From positions 1 to 10,008 of the forward strand of contig JALLPB010001398.1 in NCBI GenBank assembly GCA_036939975.1: 10,008 nt of DNA, given 5' to 3'. Positions within the stretch are counted from its first letter, which is position 1, and every line of letters starts with the position of its first letter. The DNA comes from Cyclostephanos tholiformis (lineage: Eukaryota; Bacillariophyta; Thalassiosirophyceae; Thalassiosirales; Thalassiosiraceae). The position numbers were made by a program, and so were the translations under genes. This document shows, one piece after another, positions 1 through 9,745 of the stretch. The notes beneath the pieces are model-generated. The model had not been told where the DNA came from, did no database searches, and was given only the letters and a program-made list of their open reading frames with translations.

Positions 1-700
1 TAACTTCGAATATACCCATTTTTTTCACCATGTAATATCAAATATGGGAACTTCCATAAAATGCATGTTCGATATTAGATGGCATGAGAAACCCATAACA
101 TCAACGTAAAGGGTCTTGTCACCATCTAATATTGAATATGAAAAATGATGTAAATCTTATATTCAATATTTAATGTCAGGGGCTACCTGTAACTTCGACG
201 TTACGGGTCTTGTCACCATCTAATATCGAATATGAAAAATGCCGTGAATCTTATATTCAATATTAGATGGCTGGGCTAACCGTAACTTCAAAGTTACGGA
301 TCTTGTCACCATCTAATATCGAATATGAAAAATGCCGTAAATCTTATATTCAATATTAGATGGCAGGGGCTACCCATAACTTCGAAGTTACGGGTCTTGT
401 CACCATCTAATATCAAATATGGAAAATGATGTAAATCTTATATTCAATATTAGATGGCTGGGGTATCCGTAACTTCGAAGTTACAGATCTTGTCACCATC
501 TAATATCGAATATGAAAAATGAATCTTATATTTGATATTAGATGGCAGGGGCTACCCGTAACTTCGAAGTTGCGGGTCTTGTCACCATCTAATATCGAAT
601 ATGAAAAATGCTGTAAATCTTATATTCAATATTAATGACTGCAGTATATCGTAACTTCAAAGATAGATAGTGGAGGGCCATCTAATATTGAATATGACCC
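1..700. repeat. Palindrome-rich tandem satellite, 93/94-bp unit
   Basis: Units can be phased on the motif CACCATCTAATATCGAATAT. It starts at about 27, 120, 214, 307, 401, 494, 583 and (degenerate) 676, giving spacings of 93, 94, 93, 94, 93, 89 and 93. Each unit has two palindromic parts. The first is centred on TAACTTCGAAGTTA, a perfect 14-bp palindrome at 377-390 and 470-483, extended to about 22 bp by flanking CCCG/CGGG. The second is an inverted repeat with 18-nt arms, for example 309-326 against 346-363 with one mismatch, around a loop of about 19 nt. The unit at 494 lacks 5 bp in that loop. The left edge lies outside the window or at its start, so array size is unknown. No coding potential is seen. 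The spacing is too regular, and the between-palindrome sequence too conserved, for a CRISPR array. Confidence 0.93.
120..677. repeat. A/B higher-order dimers of about 187 bp
   Basis: Two unit types alternate. A units (starting 120, 307, 494) end with GGCAGGGGCTACC or close to it, and their palindrome is followed by GGGTCTTGT. B units (starting 214, 401, 583) have GGCTGGG(G)-type sequence there, and those at 214 and 401 are followed by (G/A)GATCTTGT. Intact A units are 94 bp and B units 93 bp. The pattern means the array last grew by copying dimers of about 187 bp. It is seen directly, but with only three dimers, and the last B unit is degenerate. Confidence 0.75.
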
Positions 701-754
701 TTACAAAATGACTATATTTCCTGTAATGTCAAAATTACATTCGTGAATGAACCC

Positions 755-770
755 GTAACTTCGAAGTTAC
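755..770. repeat. Detached satellite palindrome
   Basis: GTAACTTCGAAGTTAC is a perfect 16-bp palindrome identical to the core of the satellite's first palindrome. It lies outside the regular array and is preceded by the same ACCC flank. It marks the decayed right edge of the satellite. Confidence 0.85.
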
Positions 771-799
771 AACAGAGCTACGTATGTGACTTTGATTTT

Positions 800-815
800 A
801 CCAATATTCGATATT
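800..815. repeat. Isolated arm of satellite hairpin
   Basis: The sequence CCAATATTCGATATTAG resembles the right arm of the satellite's second inverted repeat. No partner arm is visible beside it, so it is probably a last eroded remnant of the array. Confidence 0.5.
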
Positions 816-1432
816 AGCTTGTACAGATCCACATTTGCACATAGGAAATATCCATATTCCATATGTTTGATGTAGTGACATTCAGGACATTCTCATTCAC
901 AGATGCAATCGAGGAAAGTTCCCTTGGCCAGATAGTCCTCAAATACATTCCTTGTGGTCTGCAACCTCTCTATTGTTACTAATTCATTTAAACAGATGAA
1001 GCTTGAAGGACAGCCCTTACAAGATTGTCATATAGAGGTAGTTGTTGTGTCAACAGTATGAGTCCCCCATGTATTGACAAGTTGGTGGTGTAAACACAAT
1101 TAACTGAATAACGCCAATAATTATAAGACGTCCATTACGGAATCAAGGCAGTGTACTGATTCTTGGCTGATTGGGACTGTATTTGATTTTGTACAACACA
1201 TGCTACTCTTCACCAAGAACAGATATTAGACAGTGCACGTTCTACGCATGGCAAGCATAGCACACGGCCCAATCCATTCTGCCATCATCCTGTAAAGGAT
1301 ACTGCATCCCATTGCACCACACTTCTCCCAATAGGGTGAAAGGGGGTGTCGGACTAGATGTTGGTGTAGTGGCCATCACGTAGGGTAATACCATAGCTAC
1401 CTGAGATTTCACACTTACCGGGTGGAAATCCC
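816..1432. other. Unassigned DNA between satellite and LINE
   Basis: No open frame here resembles a known protein, and I see no tRNA-like or other structured RNA. The last 100-200 bases may be the 5' untranslated part of the LINE that follows, because the LINE reading frame begins around 1433. No internal promoter or target-site duplication could be identified by eye. Confidence 0.5.
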
Positions 1433-2170
1433 ATGGTGGCCATAACCAGTACCCCATCACCCCAACCTGGTCATAGTGGGTCCATTAGCATTGCTGTGTT
1501 TAACATTCAAAGTGGCTGCAATGGAGGTTTGGAAGGAGCCTTGAGGGCAATGGATCAGATGGGGGTTGATATGGGATCTCTCTTGGAAACAAAATTGACA
1601 GATGGCATCTACACTTGTTTTTTGAGTGGCTACAAAGTCGTTGCCTCAACCACACTGACAGCCTGGCAAGGAGGAATTGCTTTCTTTTGGAAGAGCAATA
1701 ATTTGTACAAGATCAAGGAAACAAAAATTTGGGGCCCTAACATTTTTCTCTGCATTTAGTGATGGGGCGCATCAGATTTTACGTTGTGGGGTGCTACATC
1801 CCACCCTCTGATCTGGAAACATTGACGTATGTTGACAAAGCCTGGAGTGCATGCTCTGTGGGTGCACATCCCATCCTGGCTGGGGATCTGAACATCAACC
1901 TCTGTGTGCCCCATGCATGGAGCACAAAGAGACAATTGCCAAGCAGGTGGACTCCATGAATCTTGTTGACATGTTCAGGCAATTCCATCAATGCTCAGGG
2001 AAAAGGCTTTGAGGGCAATGGACATGGAGGATGAAGAGGGAGGGGAAATGGATCTCCCCTCGGTGTGACTACTTTCTAGGAAGGGAAACCGACTGCAGAA
2101 GATTTTGATGCATAAGCATCAGGATGCCTTGCCCCATTACTCTGACCATCGCACCCTGGTCGTTGTTCTT
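1433..2170 (+). pseudogene. LINE endonuclease domain (APE/EEP type), broken
   Basis: The endonuclease nicks target DNA to prime reverse transcription. Visible family landmarks in order are: an N-terminal strand with FNIQSG (from about 1499), the acidic motif LLETKL (about 1579-1596), then after a frame change near 1755 GCYIPPSD (from about 1789) and the GDLNIN motif (from about 1882). After two more frame changes comes SDHRTLVV (from about 2141), the SDH motif that closes this fold. Between about 1920 and 2100 the best frame contains TGA stops. All the key acidic, Asn and His landmarks remain recognisable, so the copy is fairly young, but at least three frame changes make it non-functional. 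The ATG at 1433 is the first in frame; whether it was the original start is unknown. Confidence 0.85.
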
Positions 2171-3560
2171 TATGCAGAAGGGGGGGGAGCTAAAGCGGTA
2201 CCAAAAGTTTGCACATCAATTCCCCCTCGCCCTCCCCCATGGCACCGTAAGAAGCTGGATGTGCTGTGGGACGTAGTTCAACCCCCCATCAGGGAATGCC
2301 CAGCCAACAGCTGTATCACCACCAAAATGTGGATGCTTGTCGACCACCACTCGATGCTGCATAGGAAGGGAATGCTCTCCCAAATAGCATCACGTGAACT
2401 CGGGCGGCAAATCAAAGCACGTTTATCAGCAGATCACCGATTGCGTGCCATGAATGCCACATCAAAAATTGAGAGCTGCCTCATGGTGGGGGAATCCTCC
2501 GAGGCCTGGTGCAACCTGAAGGGATGGTATTGCATGGCAGAGGACCAAGCGCCAAAAGCTTGCCCGGAGACGTTAGCTCACCAGACAGCAGAGAGAGTGG
2601 AGTTGTACACAGCTTTTCCTCCCCCAGGGTGGGAAATGCAAATCAACATCGCCCCGATTGCAATCTGTGACGAGCCACCAACAGATCAGGAGATAATGGG
2701 AGTGGTGATAAAACTGTGGAAAGGTCATGCAGTGGGTGCGACAGGGATGAAGGCAGAACACTTGAAGGAGTGGCTGCAAGGAGTCACACACATGAAGATT
2801 CAGAGATCAGAGTGGAGGGAGAGGGGGATTGCTGGAGACAATTTGTATGATTGTTACAGGCAGTCTGGGAGAGGGGCCCCTATTCTACACAGATGGGTTG
2901 GATGATAATCATCCTACTTCCAAAAGAAGGGGGCAACTATTGTGGCATTGGACTGCTTGACCCCATGTGAAAGGTCATGGAGAAAATTATGATAGCTCGA
3001 CTGTCAGTTGTCAAGCTCCACAATACCCTCCATGGCGGACTGCCACAACAGGGCATGGGCACGGCCATCATAGAGGTCAAGCTAAACCAACAGCTTGCTT
3101 GGTTCAATCAGGAGCCCCTCTACCAGATTTTTCTGGATCTGAGGAAAGCATACGATGATCTTGATCAAGGACGTTGTCTCAAAATCTTGTCTGCCTATGG
3201 GGTGGGGCCAAATTTGCTTGCTACATTTGCAGAAGCAGTTCTGGGACAATCCAAAAATGGTTTGTCACAATTGGGGCAATTATGAAGAGCCCTTCAGAGC
3301 CCATAGAGGGTTTATGCAGGGGGACCTCTCTCCAGCCTCATTTTCAATGTGACAGGGGCTGGGGGATGATGCCGCTAGAGATGGATTAGGGGAGGCTGCA
3401 TGTGACCACATGGTTGCATTCATTGTTGACAATGGGCTCGTCATGGCAAGATGCCCGGAGTGGCTGCAATTGTCCTTCCAAGTCTTGATTGCCCCTATTG
3501 AACGCATTGGCCTCCAAACAAATGCCAAAAAGACTAAGGTCATGGAGGAGGAGTATGCCA
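2105..3560 (+). pseudogene. LINE linker and reverse transcriptase domain, broken
   Basis: The frame open from 2105 to 2905 covers the end of the endonuclease, a basic linker and the conserved pre-catalytic block AVGATGMKAEHLKEWL near 2730-2775. After a frame change near 2830 and TGA codons in a second frame come the LLPKEGGNY block (about 2920-2945) and motif A, FLDLRKAYDDLD, with catalytic Asp at 3136-3138. A further frame change near 3215 leads to motif B, written RGFMQGDLSP, at about 3307-3336. A TGA follows at 3350-3352. Motif C then reads FIVDNG at about 3419-3436: the second catalytic Asp of the usual F/Y-x-D-D is Asn (3431-3433). Polymerase activity is therefore lost twice over, by frame and by active site. 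Confidence 0.88.
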
Positions 3561-3586
3561 CACAGCAGACAGGAACCACAGCAACA

Positions 3587-3980
3587 ACAAAACACCGATA
3601 TGTTGATTACAAGGTCTGTGGTGTCAGCCTTTTGGCTGAATCCCTCAAAAGCCATTTGGAGACCCAGCACGACATCTACCGGTCATTTGTTTTCAATCGG
3701 GACATTGTCCCAGATAGGGACGCTGTGGTCTACCATGCTGTTGAATCCCCCACCACAGGCATCTACTCATGCCCGGTGCCACAGTGTGGAGGAGAGTCAG
3801 GCACCAGGTTCAATCTGTGCCGCCATTTTCTCATGCAACATCCTCAGGATCTTGTTTGCATTCCAATCAAGGGCTTACAACCCCTACCAAAGTGTGATCA
3901 ATGTGGCCTACAGATGCCAGTGGAGGACCTCAGCAGGGGGCACCACCTAACAGCACTGTGTCAGAGAGGATGGGAGAGGA
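3587..3980 (+). pseudogene. Zinc-finger-like segment inside the LINE polyprotein
   Basis: In the frame open from 3353 to 4081, three Cys/His clusters follow the reverse transcriptase. Residues are counted from the Met at 3410. The first is VCGVSL...SHLETQH, with Cys70, His82 and His87; its expected first Cys is Tyr67. The second is C-x4-C-x12-H-x4-H (Cys121, Cys126, His139, His144). The third is Cys162-x2-Cys165 with His178/179 and Cys184. These look like C2H2 or CCHC fingers that would bind nucleic acid. I infer their role is in element RNA or target DNA binding. The Cys-to-Tyr change in the first finger needs only one G-to-A change. Confidence 0.7.
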
Positions 3981-4059
3981 AAGGACAGCATGTGGCTGCT
4001 GTGAATCCCAACAGGCACTTGGATGGTCATTTGCAGCATACGGGGAGGAGTTGGAATAA

Positions 4060-4639
4060 GTGGAAGTTTTCAAGTACTTGAGTTGGCTCATTGCTTACAA
4101 TGATGCCAATAACCAGGCCATGAGGAGTAACCTGAGAAAAGCACGGGGATGCTGGGCTTGGGTATCCCATGTGCTGTCTGAAAATGCGTCCCCTCGAACG
4201 TGTGGAATGTTTTATACGGCAACCATGCAAGCTGTGCTATTGTATGGGAGTGAGACATGGAGTTTGTCTCCATTGAGTGTTAAATGTCTAGAAGGATTCC
4301 ACATTCATGCCATATGGCAAATGGGATGGGTTATGGACATACCCTCACTCAGCAGATGTGCTGAAGGCAGCTGGTCTGAAAACAATCGCCCATTACATGG
4401 ACATGCGTTGACAGACTGTGGCAAATTTCATAGTCAATTGACCAATCTATGAGCTCTGCGCAGGAGCAGTGAGGAAGAGGGGTTTTTCAGTTTGACCTTT
4501 TTGGTGGGACCAGCAAATGGCTTGGACATGGCGAGAGAAAGGGGCTTTTGGCCCCTCCCTTAGCAGGGCTTTCCAGGCCCTGCAATTGCCAGAGACGAGG
4601 AAGAGGACTACACTTCTAGATGGGCTAGAGGCAAGTTGA
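4060..4639 (+). pseudogene. LINE C-terminal region, broken
   Basis: From 4060 the frame encodes VEVFKYLSWLIAYNDAN, then CGMFYTATMQAVLLYGSETW, typical of the region after the reverse transcriptase in many LINE proteins (the FKYLG...LLYGSE-type thumb/connection segment). The useful frame changes near 4325 and continues as SADVLKAAGLKTIAHYMDM and then ELCAGAVRKRG, with TGA codons on the way, until a final TGA at 4637-4639. The last codons, LLDGLEAS, probably mark the original protein end, but this is an inference. Confidence 0.75.
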
Positions 4640-5096
4640 ACGATCTTTCTAGGTTAGGTGGGATGCAACAGTGTTTTGGGCCTACCTAGAACACCGGGTG
4701 ATGTTAGTGTAGCGACTTTAATCTTATTAACAGCAGCACTTAGGTGCGCTGAGAACACTGCCCCCGGGATTCAATAGTCCGCTGGTGGGGAAAGACATAG
4801 CGCAACAGAAGTCAAGTTAACACACACATAAGACAGTGTGCCAGATATTGCAGATAAAGCTGAACAGTATAAGTATAAGGTTCTTAATGCTGATATAAGC
4901 AGTGATGGTCAGCTGCATTTCAGGACAACCACAAGTTACTGTTCCATATTAACAAAAAAGAATTTGCTTAACAGCCCAAAATATTTGCCACAGAATGGTC
5001 ACTCTTGGGGGTAAATACTACAGACTTTCCGTGTTGAGGTTGCAAAAAAGTATGGTTAGAGGATCGGTGGTGAAAATAAAAATATAGAACTCTACT
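4640..5096. other. LINE tail and unassigned DNA
   Basis: No gene is supported here. The first 150 bases or so may be the LINE 3' untranslated region. No clear poly(A) tail or simple 3' repeat ends it, so the element boundary is not fixed. A short segment around 4735-4790 is more GC-rich than its surroundings. I see no tRNA fold. Confidence 0.45.
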
Positions 5097-5102
5097 TTTA
5101 TT
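5097..5102 (-). promoter_or_regulatory. Putative poly(A) signal of the MetAP2 gene
   Basis: AATAAA on the minus strand lies 115 nt beyond the MetAP2 stop codon (5219-5217), in an AT-rich stretch. Position and sequence fit a polyadenylation signal. No transcript evidence is available. Confidence 0.5.
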
Positions 5103-5152
5103 CTTGTCATTATGGTAATAGTTCTTGCACATTGTTCACTTTCACAAGGTAT

Positions 5153-5166
5153 ATGATATATATCAT
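5153..5166. repeat. 14-bp perfect palindrome in MetAP2 3' flank
   Basis: ATGATATATATCAT reads the same on both strands, about 50 bp past the MetAP2 stop. It could form a short hairpin in the 3' untranslated region, but AT-rich palindromes of this size also occur by chance. Confidence 0.4.
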
Positions 5167-5216
5167 GGAAATAGCACCTTCTTTTGCTTTGTCCAACCTA
5201 TGTTCCCCTGTCCCGT

Positions 5217-6937
<1,721 letters not shown>

Positions 6938-7109
6938 GTTTGTTTGGTGTTGCTTCTAGGACGGGGCGGGGTGTTAAATGTGGGCGGCTAGCTTGCTGTG
7001 GGCTTTTACATCATCATTTTTTACTACAGCATAGCGAGGTTAGTGGTTCCCGCCAAGGCAAGCGTCTGTCCGACGAAGTACATGCACCACGTTGCCAAGA
7101 GTACACATC
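6938..7109. promoter_or_regulatory. Divergent intergenic region, likely shared promoter
   Basis: Only 172 bp separate the MetAP2 ATG (6937, minus) from the first ATG of the rightward gene (7110, plus), so both promoters and both 5' untranslated regions must fit here. GGGGCGGGG at 6963-6971 resembles a GC box. No TATA box is evident at a fitting distance. An out-of-frame ATG at 7082 in weak context (T at -3) precedes the rightward start and opens a frame overlapping it, so it could dampen translation if transcribed. Shared regulation is an inference from geometry. Confidence 0.6.
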
Positions 7110-8249
7110 ATGGAAAGAGGGAGACGGTTGGCCATGAACAACAACCCAGATCCATCGCCGCCGACGTCGGTGCAGCTCAATGGCTTCGCCCCTGCATCAT
7201 CGTCGTCGTCGTCGTCGTCGTCGTCGGGCATCGTGATCTCCTCCTCTCCAGCGTCGCTGTCGGCGTCGTCGACGCCAGACTCGGTGGCGGTGACAACGGC
7301 ATCGGGGGGAGGGTCGTCCAACCCGGCAAAGATGACGTCCACGACTGCGACCGCTAAACGCGCGTTGGCCAAGAAGCGTGGTCCCAAGAGCGGAGGAGGC
7401 GGGGGAGGCTCGCCCCAAGCGTCATCCCCCGACGGCGACGTCGGCGTCGTTGGTGGATTTGCCGAGGACACGGCCCTACGTCCTCTCCCCGACGTCGGTC
7501 CAGGCTTCGAGCCGATGGGCCTGTCCCAGATCCGATTCAGACTCGGGTCGTTGCTTGATAAGCTCCCGAAAGACCTGCCGAATGCTCCGCCACCGAGCAC
7601 GGCGGATTGTGGAGTCGTCGCCATGGCGGACGAGCACGATCCCCGCGCCGAGGTCAAGTCCTTCGCGTCCGCCCTGCAGATCGTGATCGAGGAGTACAAC
7701 CTACTGCTTTCGCTCGTGTCGTCGGCGACGTACAAGTGGGGCGTTGACCGTTCCGGTGCGTCGCAACAAAACCTGTCGGTGATGAGTGCGGAGCTGCAAC
7801 AGTGTCAGGACGTCATATCGAACGTGGTCTCGTCGCGCCTGAGCAACGTCCTTTGCCCCGCCGTGGACATCATGGTCGGGGAGGTCGAGATTGTCAACAA
7901 GGGGGGGGAGGGGGTGGACGACGACGAGGAGGATGGCATGATCGGGGTTGATGACCCCTCCCCCGAAGACGTGGCCGCCGCCCGTACACCCGGCAAGAGG
8001 AGGAAACCGTCGAACGACGAGAATCGACACACGCGGAGGGGTAACGAAAGGCGAATCAACCGCTACATCCGCCCGCTCGTCGATCCGTCGTACGTCCACC
8101 TGTGCGATTGCATCCTCGCGAGGAACGCGGCAATGATCCGGCATACCGTCGCTACCTCGATTCACACCGCGCAGGGCGTCATCGGCGATTACTTAAACGC
8201 CATGAAGAAGGACACTAGCCACGATGTCGGTAAGGGCGGCTATTATTGA
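7110..8249 (+). CDS. Unrecognised 379-aa protein, low-complexity N-terminus
   Basis: I do not recognise this protein. The start is set by the first in-frame ATG (7110, A at -3 and G at +4) after a TAG at 7041; ATG 7134 is a second possibility. Residues 1-130 are low complexity: ten Ser at 30-39, Ser/Thr/Ala-rich stretches, a basic patch AKKRGPKS near 87-94 and a Gly6 run. Residues 137-206 and 215-264 look helical and hydrophobic (for example ALQIVIEEYNLLLSLV), with no membrane segment or signal peptide. Then come an acidic run (about 265-282, VDDDEEDG), a basic segment with KRRK and RRGNERR (about 295-315) that could be a nuclear signal, and a conserved-looking C-terminus (316-366, with CDCILARNAAMIRHTVATSIH). 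It is CpG-rich like MetAP2, and the frame stays open without introns, so it is very probably a real gene. A nuclear or scaffold role would be a guess. Confidence 0.85.
   Translation: MERGRRLAMNNNPDPSPPTSVQLNGFAPASSSSSSSSSSGIVISSSPASLSASSTPDSVAVTTASGGGSSNPAKMTSTTATAKRALAKKRGPKSGGGGGGSPQASSPDGDVGVVGGFAEDTALRPLPDVGPGFEPMGLSQIRFRLGSLLDKLPKDLPNAPPPSTADCGVVAMADEHDPRAEVKSFASALQIVIEEYNLLLSLVSSATYKWGVDRSGASQQNLSVMSAELQQCQDVISNVVSSRLSNVLCPAVDIMVGEVEIVNKGGEGVDDDEEDGMIGVDDPSPEDVAAARTPGKRRKPSNDENRHTRRGNERRINRYIRPLVDPSYVHLCDCILARNAAMIRHTVATSIHTAQGVIGDYLNAMKKDTSHDVGKGGYY
7197..7226 (+). repeat. TCG trinucleotide run encoding poly-Ser
   Basis: One TCA and nine pure TCG codons give ten Ser in the 379-aa protein. 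Pure triplet runs change length easily, so allele-length variation is expected; length changes stay in frame. Confidence 0.9.
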
Positions 8250-9190
8250 CGAAAAGACAGCGAGCTACTTGAAGGTTAAGCGTTGAAACAATGGCTGGAT
8301 GGTTTCATCACACAAAGCACCCTTTTTGAGGCTTTCATTCAGAGAATTAATTGATGACTGGGGGATATTGCATTCCCATAAATATTGCTCTGAAAATTTG
8401 GACAATCATGGAGTTGTAGGGTCATGACGTGGGCTTTTGAATCAATGTCCCGTCCACCATGGATGTTGGAATGAGAAATAACCACAATAAATCGAGCCAT
8501 TGAATCTTCTTCTTATGCATTAAATTTTTTTCACCACTTTCCACTCGTAGTAGATTTCAACTCCTTTCATGGAAAATATACTTCCATTATTTGAGTTCAG
8601 GTGCTTTCATCCGAGATAAGATAATAGTCATACTGTTCTTTTTGTGACTTCAAGTAATTCGACTGGGTACTGTATGTTTGACCTCAATATACCATCGATT
8701 TTTGAATATCATGAATTTCGTCATCATGCCCACTAAGATATTGTAGGGCAGGTCAAAAAAAGGAAGAAACCCCTCTGGGGACATGGTTAGGGGATGATCA
8801 TTGACCTGGATATGCTTGGTCATAGTGGTCAATACTTAGTCTCATTGATGTGCTACCAATGCACCAAGTAATAATTTCCATCAAATTTACTTAGTTATTA
8901 AATTCTCCACAAGTTGGGCATTAATTGAATTTACAAATTGGGGTCAAATTCACGGCCAACTTCCAATGGTGGGATGGCAAATTTCATATGATAGCAAGGT
9001 CTAGTTCACTCATTTTAAACACTGAGGCTGAGGGGTTAGGGGGCTTCCCCCCATAACTTGTCCTGGCCTCGCGCCATCCTCTCATCATCATAATATTATC
9101 TACTAGTATTATTTTTATTATCACTTGAATGCATTGAATCGATAGAATAACCATGGTATTTAATATGAATAATGTATAACTATGTATTAA
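8250..9190. other. AT-rich intergenic DNA, no supported gene
   Basis: Composition changes sharply from the GC-rich gene before it. Short open frames exist on both strands, including one of 60 codons at 8650-8832 on the minus strand, but none looks like a protein I know. The 9000-9190 part lies downstream of the transposase domain and may belong to that element. A G5-CTT-C6 hairpin sits at 9039-9052. No terminal inverted repeat was found by eye. Confidence 0.5.
8486..8491 (+). promoter_or_regulatory. Possible poly(A) signal of the 379-aa gene
   Basis: AATAAA lies 237 nt beyond the stop codon at 8247-8249 in AT-rich sequence. The position is plausible, but the motif is common in such sequence. 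Confidence 0.35.
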
Positions 9191-9193
9191 TGT

Positions 9194-9745
9194 CTCATCT
9201 CCATACTCCACCTCAAAGAGCAGCTTGCCATTCTTGATGGTGAGCTGTGTAATCACTGCACATGTCCAAAAAATATCCCCATGGTGCCGGATGTTGTGGT
9301 AATAGACCTGGGAGAGTATCCCCCAGTTCTTCAGCCACCCGTTCAGCATCTTGTGACGTGCCCTGATGCAACCCTGCATCTTGAGGTTCTCAACAGGGTT
9401 AACATCATTCTTGGGACACTTGACCTTGTCCACGTGTCTGCCATAGCCGTCATTAGCCTCGACACGTTTGCCTGGCTTGAAGAAGTGCATGAGGCAGGAG
9501 GTGAAGATCTTGATGTCGGGCCATGCACCGGCGGGGTACGGGCCCTGTATCCAGATGAGATCCCCCATCAGGATGTCCACCCCCAGCTCATAGCAGAGGG
9601 TGGACTTCCCCACATACTTGTGCAACCCAAACGAGTTGCCCTTCCTTGCAGCTCCCTTTTGAGGGATGCAAAAGTCCATCCCATCCACCAACATAAGGCA
9701 GTTGTTGCCAATGTTGTGGATGCCAAGATGGCTCTCAAAGTCAAT
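9194..9745 (-). pseudogene. DDE-superfamily transposase, main exon, probably inactive
   Basis: The 184-residue segment from IDFESHLG to FEVEYGDE matches, from memory, diatom transposases of the DDE_Tnp_4 (Harbinger/IS5-like) group. Landmarks are VDGMDF with the first Asp at 9685-9683, GPYPAGAWPDIKIF with the second Asp at 9517-9515, VEANDGYG near 9462-9440, the NPVEN block, and RARHKMLNGWLKNWGILSQVY. Relatives usually have EADDGY and RxRHE(T)LNGRLK. Here those positions are Asn (9454-9452) and Lys (9352-9350), each explained by one G-to-A change, so catalysis is probably lost. The open frame runs on to 8984, but those extra 69 residues look like translated flank (MMMRGWREARTS...). The frame also extends upstream to 9859, but that part is Pro/His/Ser-rich and better read as intron. 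No stop or frameshift occurs within the domain. Confidence 0.8.

Larger units (their letters stand above)
1433..4639 (+). mobile_element. Decayed LINE-type (non-LTR) retrotransposon
   Basis: Successive pieces of one polyprotein can be followed on the + strand: APE-type endonuclease (about 1478-2170), linker, reverse transcriptase (about 2690-3560), zinc-finger-like segment (about 3590-3970) and C-terminal region to a TGA at 4637-4639. No LTRs, protease or integrase are present, which fits a LINE. The frame changes near 1755, 1915, 2100, 2830, 3215, 4055 and 4325, and TGA stops interrupt it, for example at 3350-3352 and in the 2840-2970 stretch. The copy cannot make an intact protein. I recognise the architecture and much of the wording from repeated proteins in diatom genomes, but cannot assign a LINE clade. 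Its 5' and 3' ends and target-site duplications were not determined. It is convergent with the MetAP2 gene. Confidence 0.9.

Noticed and set aside
1..700. CRISPR-like array
   Set aside because: The whole 93/94-bp unit repeats, with no unique spacers, and the surroundings are eukaryotic genes and retroelements.
1242..1460. Minus-strand 72-codon frame with a donor-like GTAAGT at 1418 and an acceptor-like CAG at 1290
   Set aside because: The spliced or unspliced product resembles nothing, and it overlaps the start of the LINE frame on the opposite strand.
4735..4790. tRNA or Pol III internal promoter suggested by GGGATTCAATAGTCC
   Set aside because: It does not match the B-box consensus, and no acceptor stem or cloverleaf can be drawn.
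7040..7735. 231-codon minus-strand frame with poly-Asp
   Set aside because: It is an antisense shadow of the 379-aa gene; poly-Asp is the reverse of the TCG run.
8650..8832. 60-codon minus-strand frame
   Set aside because: It is short, lies in AT-rich intergenic DNA, and has no recognisable motif or context.
9033..9043. TTAGGG-containing string as telomeric sequence
   Set aside because: There is a single copy only, with no tandem array.
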